A stretch of DNA of 42,046 nt from Prevotella sp. (lineage in GTDB: Bacteria; Bacteroidota; Bacteroidia; Bacteroidales; Bacteroidaceae), in the NCBI GenBank assembly GCA_017478085.1, contig JAFVEE010000059.1:1-42046 (forward strand), in the 5' to 3' direction. Position numbers and translations under genes: made by a program. This document shows positions 14,950-24,397 of this stretch, piece by piece. Every line of letters starts with the position of its first letter. Position 1 is the first letter of the stretch. Below the pieces are notes generated by a model. The model was not told the DNA's origin. It made no database searches and saw only the letters and a program-made list of their open reading frames with translations.

Positions 14950-16353
14950 ATGAACAAGAAAATACTGCTCATAGCTGCAATGCTCCTGTCGGGCCTCTGC
15001 TCGATGCAGGCCCAGATAGAAGTGGACGATGAAGAAGACGAGGACGACGTAGAGCTGATGGAAGGCGATGACGACGAGGAGGATGAAGAGACTGACGAGG
15101 TGACCATCATAGACCAGGAGGGAAATGAGGAGGAGTTCGAGTTTCCCGAGGCCATGGACTACGACCTGGACAGTCTGCTGAACCTGTACCACTCGAAGAC
15201 CTACCTGACCCCCGACGATGACTGCCGGATGACCGACGAGAACCCGGTCTTTTCGAAGGAGGTCTACATAGACCGTCTGCGCCGCATGCCTACCATCATG
15301 GAGATGCCCTACAACGAGGTGGTCGAGAAGTTCATTGAGCGCTACACGGGCCGCCTGCGCCATTCGGTGAGCTTCATGCTGGGTGCGGCCAACTTCTACA
15401 TGCCGCTGTTCGAGGAGGCCCTCGAGGCCTATCAGCTGCCATTGGAACTGAAGTACCTGCCCGTCATCGAGTCGGCGCTGAAGCCCTCGGCCGTGTCGCG
15501 TGTGGGAGCCACGGGCCTCTGGCAGTTCATGCTCACCACGGGCAAGGACTACGGACTACAGGTGAACAACTACATCGACGAGCGGCGCGACCCCGTGAAG
15601 GCCTCGTATGCCGCTGCCCACTACCTGAGCGACCTCTACAAGATCTTCGGCGACTGGAACCTGGTGATTGCCGCCTACAACTGTGGCCCCGCTAACATCA
15701 ACAAGGCCATACACCGTGCCGGGGGCGACAAGGACTACTGGAAGATCTACCCCTTCCTGCCCCGCGAGACGCGTGGCTACGTGCCCGCCTTCATCGCTGC
15801 CAACTACGTGATGAACTACTACTGCGAGCACAACATCTGCCCCATGCGCAGCCAGCTGCCCCTGAAGACCGACACCGTGGTGGTGAACCGCAACGTAGAC
15901 CTGCGCCAGATAGCCGCCGTGCTGGGCATCGACATCGAGATGCTGCGGGCGCTGAACCCCGTGTATCGCCGCGACGTGGTGCCAGGACTCACCAAGCCCA
16001 CCGCCATTCGCATGCTGCCCAACGACGTGGTGCGGTTCATCGACCAGCAGGACTCTATTTGCAACTATAATGCCAGCAACTACTTCGCCAAGCGCGACGA
16101 GGTGGAGGTCGACGAGGGCCGCCCCGTCGTTGTGAGGAGCAAGGGCAAGACCACAAGGAGCAAGCGGCAAGCAGCAAGAAGCAAGAAGGCCCGCCGCCAG
16201 CGCACTGCCAAGGCAGGCAGCGTGACCGTGAGGAAAGGCGACACCCTGGGCGCCATTGCCAAGCGCAACGGCACTACCGTGGCCAAGCTGAAGAAGCTGA
16301 ATGGCCTACGTGGAAACAACATACAAGCAGGAAAGAAAATTAGAGTGAAATAA
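14950..16353 (+). CDS. mltD: LysM-containing membrane-bound lytic transglycosylase (MltD type)
   Basis: 467 residues with signal peptide MNKKILLIAAMLLSGLCSMQA. Right after it comes a strongly acidic stretch (residues about 25-65, DDEEDEDDVELMEGDDDEED). The SLT catalytic domain contains PVIESALKPSAVSRVGATG with the catalytic Glu174 and AYNCGPANINKAI. A basic linker (KTTRSKRQAARSKKARRQR) leads to one clear LysM domain at the C-terminus (VTVRKGDTLGAIAKRNGT...IQAGKKIRVK); a weaker LysM-like segment lies at VNRNVDLRQIAAVLGIDIEM. The enzyme cleaves glycan strands of peptidoglycan to 1,6-anhydro products. It stops 2 nt before the next ATG. Confidence 0.9.
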   Translation: MNKKILLIAAMLLSGLCSMQAQIEVDDEEDEDDVELMEGDDDEEDEETDEVTIIDQEGNEEEFEFPEAMDYDLDSLLNLYHSKTYLTPDDDCRMTDENPVFSKEVYIDRLRRMPTIMEMPYNEVVEKFIERYTGRLRHSVSFMLGAANFYMPLFEEALEAYQLPLELKYLPVIESALKPSAVSRVGATGLWQFMLTTGKDYGLQVNNYIDERRDPVKASYAAAHYLSDLYKIFGDWNLVIAAYNCGPANINKAIHRAGGDKDYWKIYPFLPRETRGYVPAFIAANYVMNYYCEHNICPMRSQLPLKTDTVVVNRNVDLRQIAAVLGIDIEMLRALNPVYRRDVVPGLTKPTAIRMLPNDVVRFIDQQDSICNYNASNYFAKRDEVEVDEGRPVVVRSKGKTTRSKRQAARSKKARRQRTAKAGSVTVRKGDTLGAIAKRNGTTVAKLKKLNGLRGNNIQAGKKIRVK

Positions 16354-16355
16354 CT

Positions 16356-18623
16356 ATGGACGATGACCCCAAAATCCGCGAAGCCGAAGACGAACGACTG
16401 ATTAATGACGCCTTCCAGAAACTTATTACTGACTACCTGAACTCGCGCCACCGCAAGAAGACCGACCTCATCACCAAGGCCTTCAACTTTGCCAAGCAGG
16501 CGCATAAGGGCGTGCGCCGCCTGTCGGGCGAGCCCTATATCATGCACCCCATCGCCGTGGCACAGATTGTGTGCTCCGAGATTGGGCTGGGCTCTACGAG
16601 CATCTGCTCGGCCCTGCTGCACGATGTGGTGGAAGATACTGACTACACCGTCGAAGACATTGAGAACATGTTCGGCCCGAAGATTGCGCAGATTGTCGAC
16701 GGGCTTACGAAGATAAGCGGCGGCATCTTCGGCGAGAAGGCATCGGCCCAGGCCGAGAACTTCAAGAAGCTGCTGCTCACGATGAGCGAGGACATTCGCG
16801 TGATCCTCATCAAGATAGCCGACCGCCTGCACAACATGCGCACGCTGGACTCGCAGCCTGCCAACAAGCAATACAAGATTGCGGGCGAGACGCTCTACAT
16901 CTACGCCCCGCTGGCCCATCGCCTGGGTCTCTACAAGATTAAGTCGGAGCTGGAGAACCTGAGCTTCAAGTTCGAGCATCCCGATGAGTACAACTCTATT
17001 GTGCGCAAACTGGAGGACACCCAGGTGTCGCGCCACGAGTCGTTCGACCAGTTCAAGGCCCCCATCGAGGAGATGCTGCAGAAGATGGGCCTGCACTACG
17101 AGATACGCGAACGGGTGAAGACCCCGTACTCTATCTGGACGAAGATGCAGAACAAGCACGTCACCTTCGACGAGATCTACGACATTCTGGCCGTGCGCAT
17201 CATCTTCACTCCTACCAGTAGGGCCGCCGAGACGAAGGAGTGCTTCAACATCTACGTGGAGCTGTGCCAGATATACCGCAGCCATCCCGACCGTCTGCGC
17301 GACTGGATCAGCCATCCCAAGTCGAACGGCTACCAGGCCCTGCACGTCACCCTGATGTCGAAGGAGGGCCACTGGATCGAGGTGCAGATACGCTCCGACC
17401 GCATGGACGAGATAGCCGAGCAGGGACTGGCCGCTCACTGGAAGTACAAGGAGGGCGGCGAGTATGCCGAGGACGAGAACGAGCTGAACGAGTGGCTGCA
17501 CACCATCAAGGAGATTCTGGACGATCCGCAGCCCGATGCTATGGACTTCCTCGACGCCATCAAGCTGAACCTCTTCTCCAGCGAGATCTTCATTTTCACT
17601 CCCAAGGGCGAGATCAAGACCATGCCTGCCGACTGCACTGCGCTCGACTTTGCCTTCTCTATCCACACCTTCCTGGGCAGCCATTGCATCGGTGCCAAGG
17701 TGAACCACAAGCTGGTGCCCCTTAGCCACAAGCTGCAGAGTGGCGACCAGGTTGAGATCCTTACTTCGAAATCGCAGCACGTGCAGCCCTCGTGGATCAA
17801 CTTCGTGTCGACGGCCAAAGCCCGTTCGAAGGTTATGGCTATTCTGCGCCGGCAGAGCCGTGACATCCAGAAGGCGGGCGAAGAGGTGCTCGACGCCTGG
17901 CTGCAGAAGAACGGACTGGAGAAAACGCAGTCGGTCATAGACCAGCTTTGCGAGCTGCACGAGGTGCCCCGCCGCGAGCCTTTCCTTCAGGGACTGGGAC
18001 AGAAGACCATCTTGCTGGGCGAAAAAGACCTTGAGGTGCTCAAGGGTAAGAAGAGTGGCGATGGGGGCGGTGCCAGTGGCTGGCGCAAGTTCGTGCCTTT
18101 CGTCAAGTCATCGAAGAAGAAGGACAGCGAGAACCAGCAGCCAGACCTCTTCACCGTGCCCGAGAAGTTCAACCGCAAGAAGCCCATCTACATTACCGAC
18201 GAGAACATCTCGCAATACAAGTTCTCGACCTGCTGTCATCCCATTCCGGGCGATGATGTGCTGGGCTACATCGACAACAAGAACCAGATCGTGATTCACA
18301 AGCGCTCGTGTTCGGTGGCCAACAAGCTGAAGACCAGCTATGGCAACCGCATTCTCGATGCCAAGTGGGATATGGGCCGCACGCTCTTCTTCGATGCCAC
18401 CATCCGTCTGGGCGGCATAGACCGTCGTGGCCTGGTTCATGAGGTCACCCGCGTCATCTCCAATCAGCTCAGTGTCGACATCCGTCGCCTCACCTTCACC
18501 ACCGAAGACGGGGTGTTCGATGGTACCATCGACCTGCGAGTGCACGACCGCAACGACGTGAAGGACATCATCGACAAGCTGAAGGAAGTCGATGATCTGA
18601 AGGAAATCTCACAGATTCAGTAG
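16356..18623 (+). CDS. relA/spoT: Bifunctional (p)ppGpp synthetase/hydrolase, RelA/SpoT family
   Basis: 755 residues. The HD hydrolase domain shows YIMHPIAVAQIV (His64) and LLHDVVEDTDY (His89-Asp90), so hydrolase residues look intact. The synthetase domain has LAVRIIF, SNGYQALHVTLM and WIEVQIRSDRMDEIAEQGLA. TGS (EIFIFTPKGEIKTMPADCTA) and a C-terminal ACT domain (DRRGLVHEVTRVISNQLSVD) follow. It makes and degrades (p)ppGpp in response to starvation. The last gene of the parA run, it ends with TAG at 18621-18623, 4 nt before the convergent fucP stop. Confidence 0.95.
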   Translation: MDDDPKIREAEDERLINDAFQKLITDYLNSRHRKKTDLITKAFNFAKQAHKGVRRLSGEPYIMHPIAVAQIVCSEIGLGSTSICSALLHDVVEDTDYTVEDIENMFGPKIAQIVDGLTKISGGIFGEKASAQAENFKKLLLTMSEDIRVILIKIADRLHNMRTLDSQPANKQYKIAGETLYIYAPLAHRLGLYKIKSELENLSFKFEHPDEYNSIVRKLEDTQVSRHESFDQFKAPIEEMLQKMGLHYEIRERVKTPYSIWTKMQNKHVTFDEIYDILAVRIIFTPTSRAAETKECFNIYVELCQIYRSHPDRLRDWISHPKSNGYQALHVTLMSKEGHWIEVQIRSDRMDEIAEQGLAAHWKYKEGGEYAEDENELNEWLHTIKEILDDPQPDAMDFLDAIKLNLFSSEIFIFTPKGEIKTMPADCTALDFAFSIHTFLGSHCIGAKVNHKLVPLSHKLQSGDQVEILTSKSQHVQPSWINFVSTAKARSKVMAILRRQSRDIQKAGEEVLDAWLQKNGLEKTQSVIDQLCELHEVPRREPFLQGLGQKTILLGEKDLEVLKGKKSGDGGGASGWRKFVPFVKSSKKKDSENQQPDLFTVPEKFNRKKPIYITDENISQYKFSTCCHPIPGDDVLGYIDNKNQIVIHKRSCSVANKLKTSYGNRILDAKWDMGRTLFFDATIRLGGIDRRGLVHEVTRVISNQLSVDIRRLTFTTEDGVFDGTIDLRVHDRNDVKDIIDKLKEVDDLKEISQIQ

Positions 18624-18627
18624 TGCT

Positions 18628-19929
18628 TTATTTCTTTGCAGCCCTGTAGCCATACCATGCCACGATAAGGAAGCATAGCAGCGGCAGCACGAACGACACG
18701 TTGACGGCCGGGTGGCCCCAAATGGTCTGCTGGTCGATAATCGCGCCTTGCATGGGCGGCATGAGTGCTCCGCCCACGATGGCCATGACCAGGAATGCGG
18801 CACCCAGGGTGGTGTCCTGGCTGTCTACGTTCTCAAGGGCTATGCCATAGATGGTGGGGAACATCAGCGACATAAAGAAGCTGATGCCTACCAGGCACCA
18901 GAGGCCCGGCATGCCCACGATGAGCACGGCCCCTAATGAGCACAGGGCCGCTCCACAGCCAAAGATGGTCAGCAGGCGGCGTGTGTTGACGTATTTCATC
19001 AGGAAGGTCGAGAGGAAGCGGCTGCAAAGGAAGAGCGACATAGCCACGATGTTGTAGGTCTGCGCCGTGGCCTTGTTGATGCCCAGATTGTCGGCATACT
19101 GAATGATAAACGTCCATACCATGATCTGTGCAGCTACGTAGAACATCTGGGTCAGCACGCCCTCACGGTAGATGGTGTTGTGCCACAGGTTGTGCAGCGT
19201 CAGCTTGGCAGTGTGGGTCTGTCCCATCGCCTTCTGCTCCTCGCTCTGTGTCTTGGGCATCTTCGTCAGGGCAATGATGATGAAGACGGCCAGCACTACC
19301 AGTCCGATGGCCACGTATGGATTGCGAATGACGGCCAGGTCGTGCAGGCGAATGTCGGCTTTCTCGGCTTCCGAAAGACCGTAGAAGATGATCTCGCCCG
19401 CTTCATTGCGCTTGTCGCTGATGAGCTGCGGCAGCACAATGAGCGAGGCCACCGACATGCCGCAGAGCGAGCCCATCGGGTTGAAGGCCTGCGCCATATT
19501 CAGTCGCCGGGTCGACGTTTCCTTGTCGCCCAGCGAGAGAATAAAGGGATTGGCCGTGGTCTCAAGAAAGGCCAGGCCAAACGTCAGAATGTAGAGGGAC
19601 AGGCAGAAGAAGGAAAACTCCTGATAGGCGGCTGCGGGTATGAACAGGAAGGCACCAGTGGCGTAGAGGGCCAGTCCCAGCAGTATTCCCCGTTTGTAAC
19701 TGTACTTACGAATGAACAGAGCGGCCGGCACAGCCATCGTGGCGTAGCCGCCATAGAAGGCGAACTGCACCATCGAGGCTTTTGTGGCCGATAGTTCCAT
19801 CACCGTCTGGAAGGCTGCCACCATCGGGTTGGTGATGTCGTTGGCAAATCCCCATAGCGCAAAGAGCGAGGTGATGAGGATAAACGTGAAGAGGTACTTC
19901 CGGGGTACCAGTGGCTTCTTCTGTTCCAT
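18628..19929 (-). CDS. fucP: L-fucose:H+ symporter (MFS)
   Basis: 433 residues, twelve predicted membrane segments. FALWGFANDITNPMVAAFQ near the N-terminus is the FucP-family signature with the Asp and Asn for sugar and proton handling; GGYATMAVPAALFIRKYSYK, LAFLETTANPFILSLGD and FMSLMFPTIYGIALENV are further family blocks. It imports L-fucose across the inner membrane. The ATG is 5 nt after the fucI stop, so the two are one operon. A glucose/galactose member of the same family is less likely given the linkage to fucI. Confidence 0.9.
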   Translation of the reverse strand: MEQKKPLVPRKYLFTFILITSLFALWGFANDITNPMVAAFQTVMELSATKASMVQFAFYGGYATMAVPAALFIRKYSYKRGILLGLALYATGAFLFIPAAAYQEFSFFCLSLYILTFGLAFLETTANPFILSLGDKETSTRRLNMAQAFNPMGSLCGMSVASLIVLPQLISDKRNEAGEIIFYGLSEAEKADIRLHDLAVIRNPYVAIGLVVLAVFIIIALTKMPKTQSEEQKAMGQTHTAKLTLHNLWHNTIYREGVLTQMFYVAAQIMVWTFIIQYADNLGINKATAQTYNIVAMSLFLCSRFLSTFLMKYVNTRRLLTIFGCGAALCSLGAVLIVGMPGLWCLVGISFFMSLMFPTIYGIALENVDSQDTTLGAAFLVMAIVGGALMPPMQGAIIDQQTIWGHPAVNVSFVLPLLCFLIVAWYGYRAAKK

Positions 19930-19934
19930 GCTCC

Positions 19935-21755
19935 TTACTTATAGATTGGCCCAAAGTTCTGGCAGGCTCTGAAGTCGGCCCCCTCCTTGTCCATGCCGAA
20001 GGCGTTCCAGGCAGCAGGACGGAAGATGTCCTTGTCGGCCACATTGTGCATCGAGACCGGGATGCGCAGGATGGAGGCCAGCGTCAGCACGTCGGCACCG
20101 ATATGGCCGTAGGCTATGGCACCGTGGTTGGCTCCCCAGGCGTTCATCACGGAGTAGACGTCCTTGAAGCAGTCCTTTTTCTCGTCCAGTCGGGGCACGA
20201 ACCATGTGGTGGGCCAGGTGGGGTCGGTGCGCTTGTCAAGAATGTCGTGAACGCTGGGATCGAGTTCCACCGTCCATCCCTCTGCCAGCTGCAGCACGGG
20301 GCCCAGTCCATGCACCATGTTCAGTCGCATCATGGTCATGGGCATGCCGCCACGGCTGACGAAGTGGGCCGAATAGCCACCGCCACGGAAGTAGTCGCGG
20401 TCGGCAGGCATCCAGCTGGTGGCTTCGATGCAGGCCTCAACGTCTTGTTCGGTCATATTCCAGGGCTCCTTCATGGTGGGCTTGCCTTCCTGATCAGTCA
20501 TGGCACCCGTGGCATCGAGTGTCGTGGCACCGCTGTTGATGAGGTGGATGAAGCCACCAGCGGCTAAACCGCTGGGCGCAGTACCGGTGACGCGCTCCAC
20601 GGCCTCAGGGCTCCAGTAGGTGCGTATGTCGCTGAACATCACGCCACGGTTGGTGAGCAGGTGGCCAAAGAGCATCGAGATGCCGTTGAGCGAGTCGTTC
20701 TCAGTGGCCAGCACATCGGCCTCGCGAATGCCGTTCCAGTCGAACGAGGTGCACATCAGCGACTCGGGGAAGTCGAAGTTGGGCTTGTAGTCGGTCCACT
20801 GGCGCTGTCCCTGCACGCCGCCTAAAAGGGCGTTGTGGCCCAGGGCCTCTTCCTTGTAGCCCATCTCCAGGAGGCGCGGGTTGCCGTGCATCAGGTCGCG
20901 AATAATCATCATATTCTTCACCGTGAAGGCCCAGTCCTCGTCTTTCTCCTCGCGGGTCTTGCCTTTGCCCTTGCCGTTGAAGGAGGTCATGGGTGTGCCG
21001 GGGAAGAGGGGGCGGTCTTCGTTGTAGTCGTGACCCTCGTGGGGCTTGGCAAACTTGTCGACCCACTGCATAGCGCGCTCGAACTCCTCATGGTCGTAAA
21101 TGCCGAAGTCCACGCGGCGCAGAATCTCAACCAGCTCCACATATTCGGTACGCATGCCCAGATAGTGCTGCATAAAGTCGGCATCGACAATACTGCCGGC
21201 AATGCCCATACAGGTGTTGCCCAGCGACAGGTAGCTCTTGCCGCGCATGGTGGCCACGGCCTGGGCGGCGCGGGCAAAGCGCAGAATCTTCTCAGCCACA
21301 TCGGCGGGGATGGTATTGTCGTTCAGGTCCTGCACGTCATGGCCATAGATGCCGAAGGCGGGCAGCCCTTTCTGTGCGTGGGCGGCCAGAACGGCAGCCA
21401 GATAGACGGCTCCGGGGCGCTCAGTGCCGTTGAAGCCCCACACGGCCTTGGGGTAGTGCGGGTTCATGTCCATCGTCTCGGAACCGTAGCACCAACACGA
21501 GGTAACGGTGATGGTCGAGCCCACGCCTTCGCGCTCGAACTTCTCGGCGCAGGCGGCACTCTCGGCCACGCGGCCAATGGTGGTGTCGCTGATGACGCAT
21601 TCCACGGGCGAGCCGTCGCCATTGCGCAGGTTCGTCTCAATGAGGTTCTTTACGGCCTGAGCCAGTGCCATGGTCTTCTCTTCAAGGCTCTCACGAACAC
21701 CGCCCTGACGACCGTCGATAGTGGGGCGTATGCCAATTTTAGGATAGTTTTTCAT
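19935..21755 (-). CDS. fucI: L-fucose isomerase
   Basis: 606 residues, slightly longer than E. coli FucI (591). It starts [20 protein letters not shown], the standard FucI front, and contains [40 protein letters not shown] and [20 protein letters not shown]. It converts L-fucose to L-fuculose in the cytoplasm, using a divalent metal. First gene of the fucI-fucP operon. No fucK or fucA follows; those steps must be encoded elsewhere. Confidence 0.95.
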   Translation of the reverse strand: MKNYPKIGIRPTIDGRQGGVRESLEEKTMALAQAVKNLIETNLRNGDGSPVECVISDTTIGRVAESAACAEKFEREGVGSTITVTSCWCYGSETMDMNPHYPKAVWGFNGTERPGAVYLAAVLAAHAQKGLPAFGIYGHDVQDLNDNTIPADVAEKILRFARAAQAVATMRGKSYLSLGNTCMGIAGSIVDADFMQHYLGMRTEYVELVEILRRVDFGIYDHEEFERAMQWVDKFAKPHEGHDYNEDRPLFPGTPMTSFNGKGKGKTREEKDEDWAFTVKNMMIIRDLMHGNPRLLEMGYKEEALGHNALLGGVQGQRQWTDYKPNFDFPESLMCTSFDWNGIREADVLATENDSLNGISMLFGHLLTNRGVMFSDIRTYWSPEAVERVTGTAPSGLAAGGFIHLINSGATTLDATGAMTDQEGKPTMKEPWNMTEQDVEACIEATSWMPADRDYFRGGGYSAHFVSRGGMPMTMMRLNMVHGLGPVLQLAEGWTVELDPSVHDILDKRTDPTWPTTWFVPRLDEKKDCFKDVYSVMNAWGANHGAIAYGHIGADVLTLASILRIPVSMHNVADKDIFRPAAWNAFGMDKEGADFRACQNFGPIYK

Positions 21756-21870
21756 TGTTTTTGTAGTTATTAGTTTGTTGTTCGGTTGTATCTTCTACTC
21801 TTTTAGGCTTTTATATCTAATAATGTAACGCCCAAACGCGCCGTTTATTGCCATTTGACGGCTGTTTTAT

Positions 21871-24255
21871 TCAGGAGAACTTCAGCCGTTTCTGCTGGCC
21901 AGCCTTCAGGCGAAGCGTCTTTGCGGTTCCGTTATACGATAAGGTGACGGAGCCGCTTTTCTTTGCCTTGATGGCGACACTGGTCACCCTGCCGTCGCGC
22001 CACTGCATATCAATCTCGTAGCCGCCACGGGCACACAGCCCGCTCACCTCGCCGCTGGGCCAGGCCGCGGGCAGGGCGGGCAGCAGCTCTATGCGGGCCT
22101 CGCTGCCCACGGGGTCCAGGCTGCTCTGCAGCAGCATCTCGCACACACCAGCCGTACCGCCGAAGTTGCCGTCGATCTGGAAAGGCGGGTGGGCATCAAA
22201 CAGGTTGGGATAGGTGCCGCCACCAGGTCTGCGGCGGTCGGCCCCCTTGTATTTGTCGGGGCTCACGTAGCCCAGCAGCTTCTGGTAGATGTGGTAGGCC
22301 TCGTCGCCCTTATGCAGGCGGGCCCACAGGTTGATGCGCCAGCCCGTGCTCCAGCCCGTGGTCTGGTCGCCCTTCTGTATGAGCGTCTGTTCGCAAGCGC
22401 GTTTCAGTTCTCCATTAGAGACGTGGTGTCCGGGGTACAGCCCGATGAGGTGGCTCTGGTGGCGGTGGTGAGGGTCGTAGTCGCGCCAGTCGTAGTACCA
22501 CTCGTTCAGGTCGCCCTCGCGGCCAATGGTGTAGGGGTGCAGGCGGGGCAAGGCCGCGGCCATGGCCTGGCACACCTCGTCATCGTCGCCCACGATGCGG
22601 GCCGCCAGCAGCGTGTTGGTCAGCAGTTCGCGAACGATGGCCAGGTCGGCCGTGCCGCCATAGCAGGTCATGCCGTGGTAGCCCCCGTCGGTCACGTACT
22701 CGTTCTCCGGCGAGGTGCTGGGTGCCGTGATCAGCTCAGCAGGGTTGTGGGGATTGGGCACCAGCCAGTCTAAGCAGAACAGGGCGGCTCCCTTCAGCAG
22801 CGGGTAGGCCACGCGGCGCAGGAAGTCATCGTCACAGGTGAAGAGGTACTTCTCCCACAGCGACTCCACCAGCCACGCCCCGCCCATAGGCCAGTTGGCC
22901 CACTCGGGCTTCTCCTTCTTCTCGCCCACGGGGTTGGTCATCGCCCAGATGTCGCTGTTGTGGCAGGCACTCCAGCCACGGCCTATGCCGAAGTAGTTGG
23001 CCGAGGTGTAGCGCCCGTTCTCGGCCAGTGCCTGTAGGAAGCCGTCGAGCGGCAGGGCCATCTCGGCCAGGTTGCAGTTGAAGACGGGCCAGTAGTTCTC
23101 CTCCAGGTTGATGTTGATGGTGTAGTTGCTGCGCCAGGGAGCCCAGAGGTGCGGGTTCCAGAGCCCTTGCAGGTTGGCTGGCACGGCTGGTGTGCGCGAG
23201 CAGCCTATGAGCAGGTAGCGGCCATACTGGAAGTAGAGCGTCTCCAGATAGCGGTCGTTCTGCGGATGGCCGGTGTTGTAGGTCTTCAGCAGGCTGTCGG
23301 TGGGCAGCAAGAAGGGGGTGCCGTCATCATGGGGGTGAAGGTTCAGCCCCACGCGCGAGAAAAACTGGCGGTGGTCGGCCACGTGCCTACTGCGCACGCT
23401 GGCATAGCTGGCACCCTGAGCGCGACGGGCAAGGCGGGCGGCAGTCTGCAGCCAGGGGGCAGCCTGGCTCACGGGGTGGCGGTCGAAGCCGTTGAAGCTG
23501 GTGGCGTTGGTCACCCACACCGTGGCCTCGTCGGCCTGGTCAAGCACCAGCGTGCTGTCGGTGGCCGTGAGCGTGCCGCCGCGATGGCTCACGCTCACGA
23601 TGGTGCAGAAGTGTATGGTCTGAGCCTCGTCGCCCGTGGCGTGCCCCGTCATCGTGAGCTGCCCGCTGCGGGTGCTCACCTGGTGGGGCAGCAGCGATGC
23701 CAGGCTCAGCACGGTGCTGATCTGTCCGGGCTTAGAGGCCGTGAGGTGCAAGGCTACCAGGCTGTCGGGTGCCGAGCACAGATACTCCCGGCAGAATGCC
23801 ACTGCCCCCTGCCGGTATGTCACCCTTGCCATGGCCGAGTCGAGGCTCAGCTCGCGGCGGTAGTCGGTCACATGGCCCGCCGGGCCCTGCAGCCGCAGCG
23901 TGCCCAAAGGCTGATAGTGGCTGGAGTTGTGCCCCTGCACGTGCAGCTGCAGCGAGTCGGCCAGCGCATAGTTCTCGGCGAAGAGGGCCTCGCGTATCTT
24001 CGGAATCCAGCGGCTGGCACCGGCATCCTCCTGCCGGTCTACGGGCTGCCCCGTCCACAGGGTGATGTCGTTCAGCTGCACAATGTCGTCTTGCGGGTTG
24101 CCATAGACCAGGGCTCCCATCCGGCCATTGCCCAGGGGCAGCGACTCCTCGAAGTAGTTGGCTGGCTTTGCATACCATAGCCTCATAGGCTGTTGTCCGG
24201 CCCGTCCGGCCACGACCGTGGTCCAGCAGGCAAAAAGCAGTAATAGTTGTTTCAT
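21871..24255 (-). CDS. Alpha-L-fucosidase, glycoside hydrolase family 95
   Basis: 794 residues from the ATG at 24253-24255, chosen over a GTG two codons upstream. MKQLLLLFACWTTVVAGRAG is a signal peptide. The GH95 N-domain begins RLWYAKPANYFEESLPLGNG and has VQLNDITLWTG; the (alpha/alpha)6 catalytic part has NLEENYWPVFNCNLAEMALP, the SPENEY segment that carries the general acid in this family, and FQIDGNFGGTAGVCEML with the conserved Asp. GH95 removes alpha-1,2-fucose (some members alpha-L-galactose) from glycans. It lies upstream of fucI on the same strand, 115 nt away, so it may be co-expressed. Likely periplasmic; the family is clear, the substrate is not. Confidence 0.9.
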   Translation of the reverse strand: MKQLLLLFACWTTVVAGRAGQQPMRLWYAKPANYFEESLPLGNGRMGALVYGNPQDDIVQLNDITLWTGQPVDRQEDAGASRWIPKIREALFAENYALADSLQLHVQGHNSSHYQPLGTLRLQGPAGHVTDYRRELSLDSAMARVTYRQGAVAFCREYLCSAPDSLVALHLTASKPGQISTVLSLASLLPHQVSTRSGQLTMTGHATGDEAQTIHFCTIVSVSHRGGTLTATDSTLVLDQADEATVWVTNATSFNGFDRHPVSQAAPWLQTAARLARRAQGASYASVRSRHVADHRQFFSRVGLNLHPHDDGTPFLLPTDSLLKTYNTGHPQNDRYLETLYFQYGRYLLIGCSRTPAVPANLQGLWNPHLWAPWRSNYTININLEENYWPVFNCNLAEMALPLDGFLQALAENGRYTSANYFGIGRGWSACHNSDIWAMTNPVGEKKEKPEWANWPMGGAWLVESLWEKYLFTCDDDFLRRVAYPLLKGAALFCLDWLVPNPHNPAELITAPSTSPENEYVTDGGYHGMTCYGGTADLAIVRELLTNTLLAARIVGDDDEVCQAMAAALPRLHPYTIGREGDLNEWYYDWRDYDPHHRHQSHLIGLYPGHHVSNGELKRACEQTLIQKGDQTTGWSTGWRINLWARLHKGDEAYHIYQKLLGYVSPDKYKGADRRRPGGGTYPNLFDAHPPFQIDGNFGGTAGVCEMLLQSSLDPVGSEARIELLPALPAAWPSGEVSGLCARGGYEIDMQWRDGRVTSVAIKAKKSGSVTLSYNGTAKTLRLKAGQQKRLKFS

Positions 24256-24260
24256 CGGCA

Positions 24261-24268
24261 CAAAATTA
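24261..24268 (-). promoter_or_regulatory. -7 element TAATTTTG 5 nt before a GH95 start
   Basis: On the minus strand TAATTTTG matches TAnnTTTG and ends 5 nt before the ATG at 24255. If used, the mRNA of this fucosidase would have essentially no leader. The 142-nt divergent gap also holds the TACCTTTG of the other fucosidase. Confidence 0.4.
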
Positions 24269-24364
24269 CGAAAAAATGGCTAAAGTGCGAAGGAATCCAG
24301 CCTTTTTGTACTATTTTCCCCTGCAAAATGTACTTTATTGCCCCCTTTGCCCCCTCATTCGCCG

Positions 24365-24372
24365 TACCTTTG
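24365..24372 (+). promoter_or_regulatory. -7 element TACCTTTG before the large GH95 gene
   Basis: TACCTTTG fits TAnnTTTG and ends 25 nt before the ATG at 24398. This favours 24398 over the upstream in-frame ATG at 24338. No -33 element at the usual spacing is clear; a TTTG at 24346 is only 15 nt away. Confidence 0.55.
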
Positions 24373-24397
24373 CAGCGCAAAACTACTTAATACATAT

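Noticed and set aside
16080..17960. Long minus-strand frame of 626 codons
   Set aside because: It is antisense to relA/spoT and the transglycosylase, both of which carry clear domain motifs; the frame is a composition artefact.
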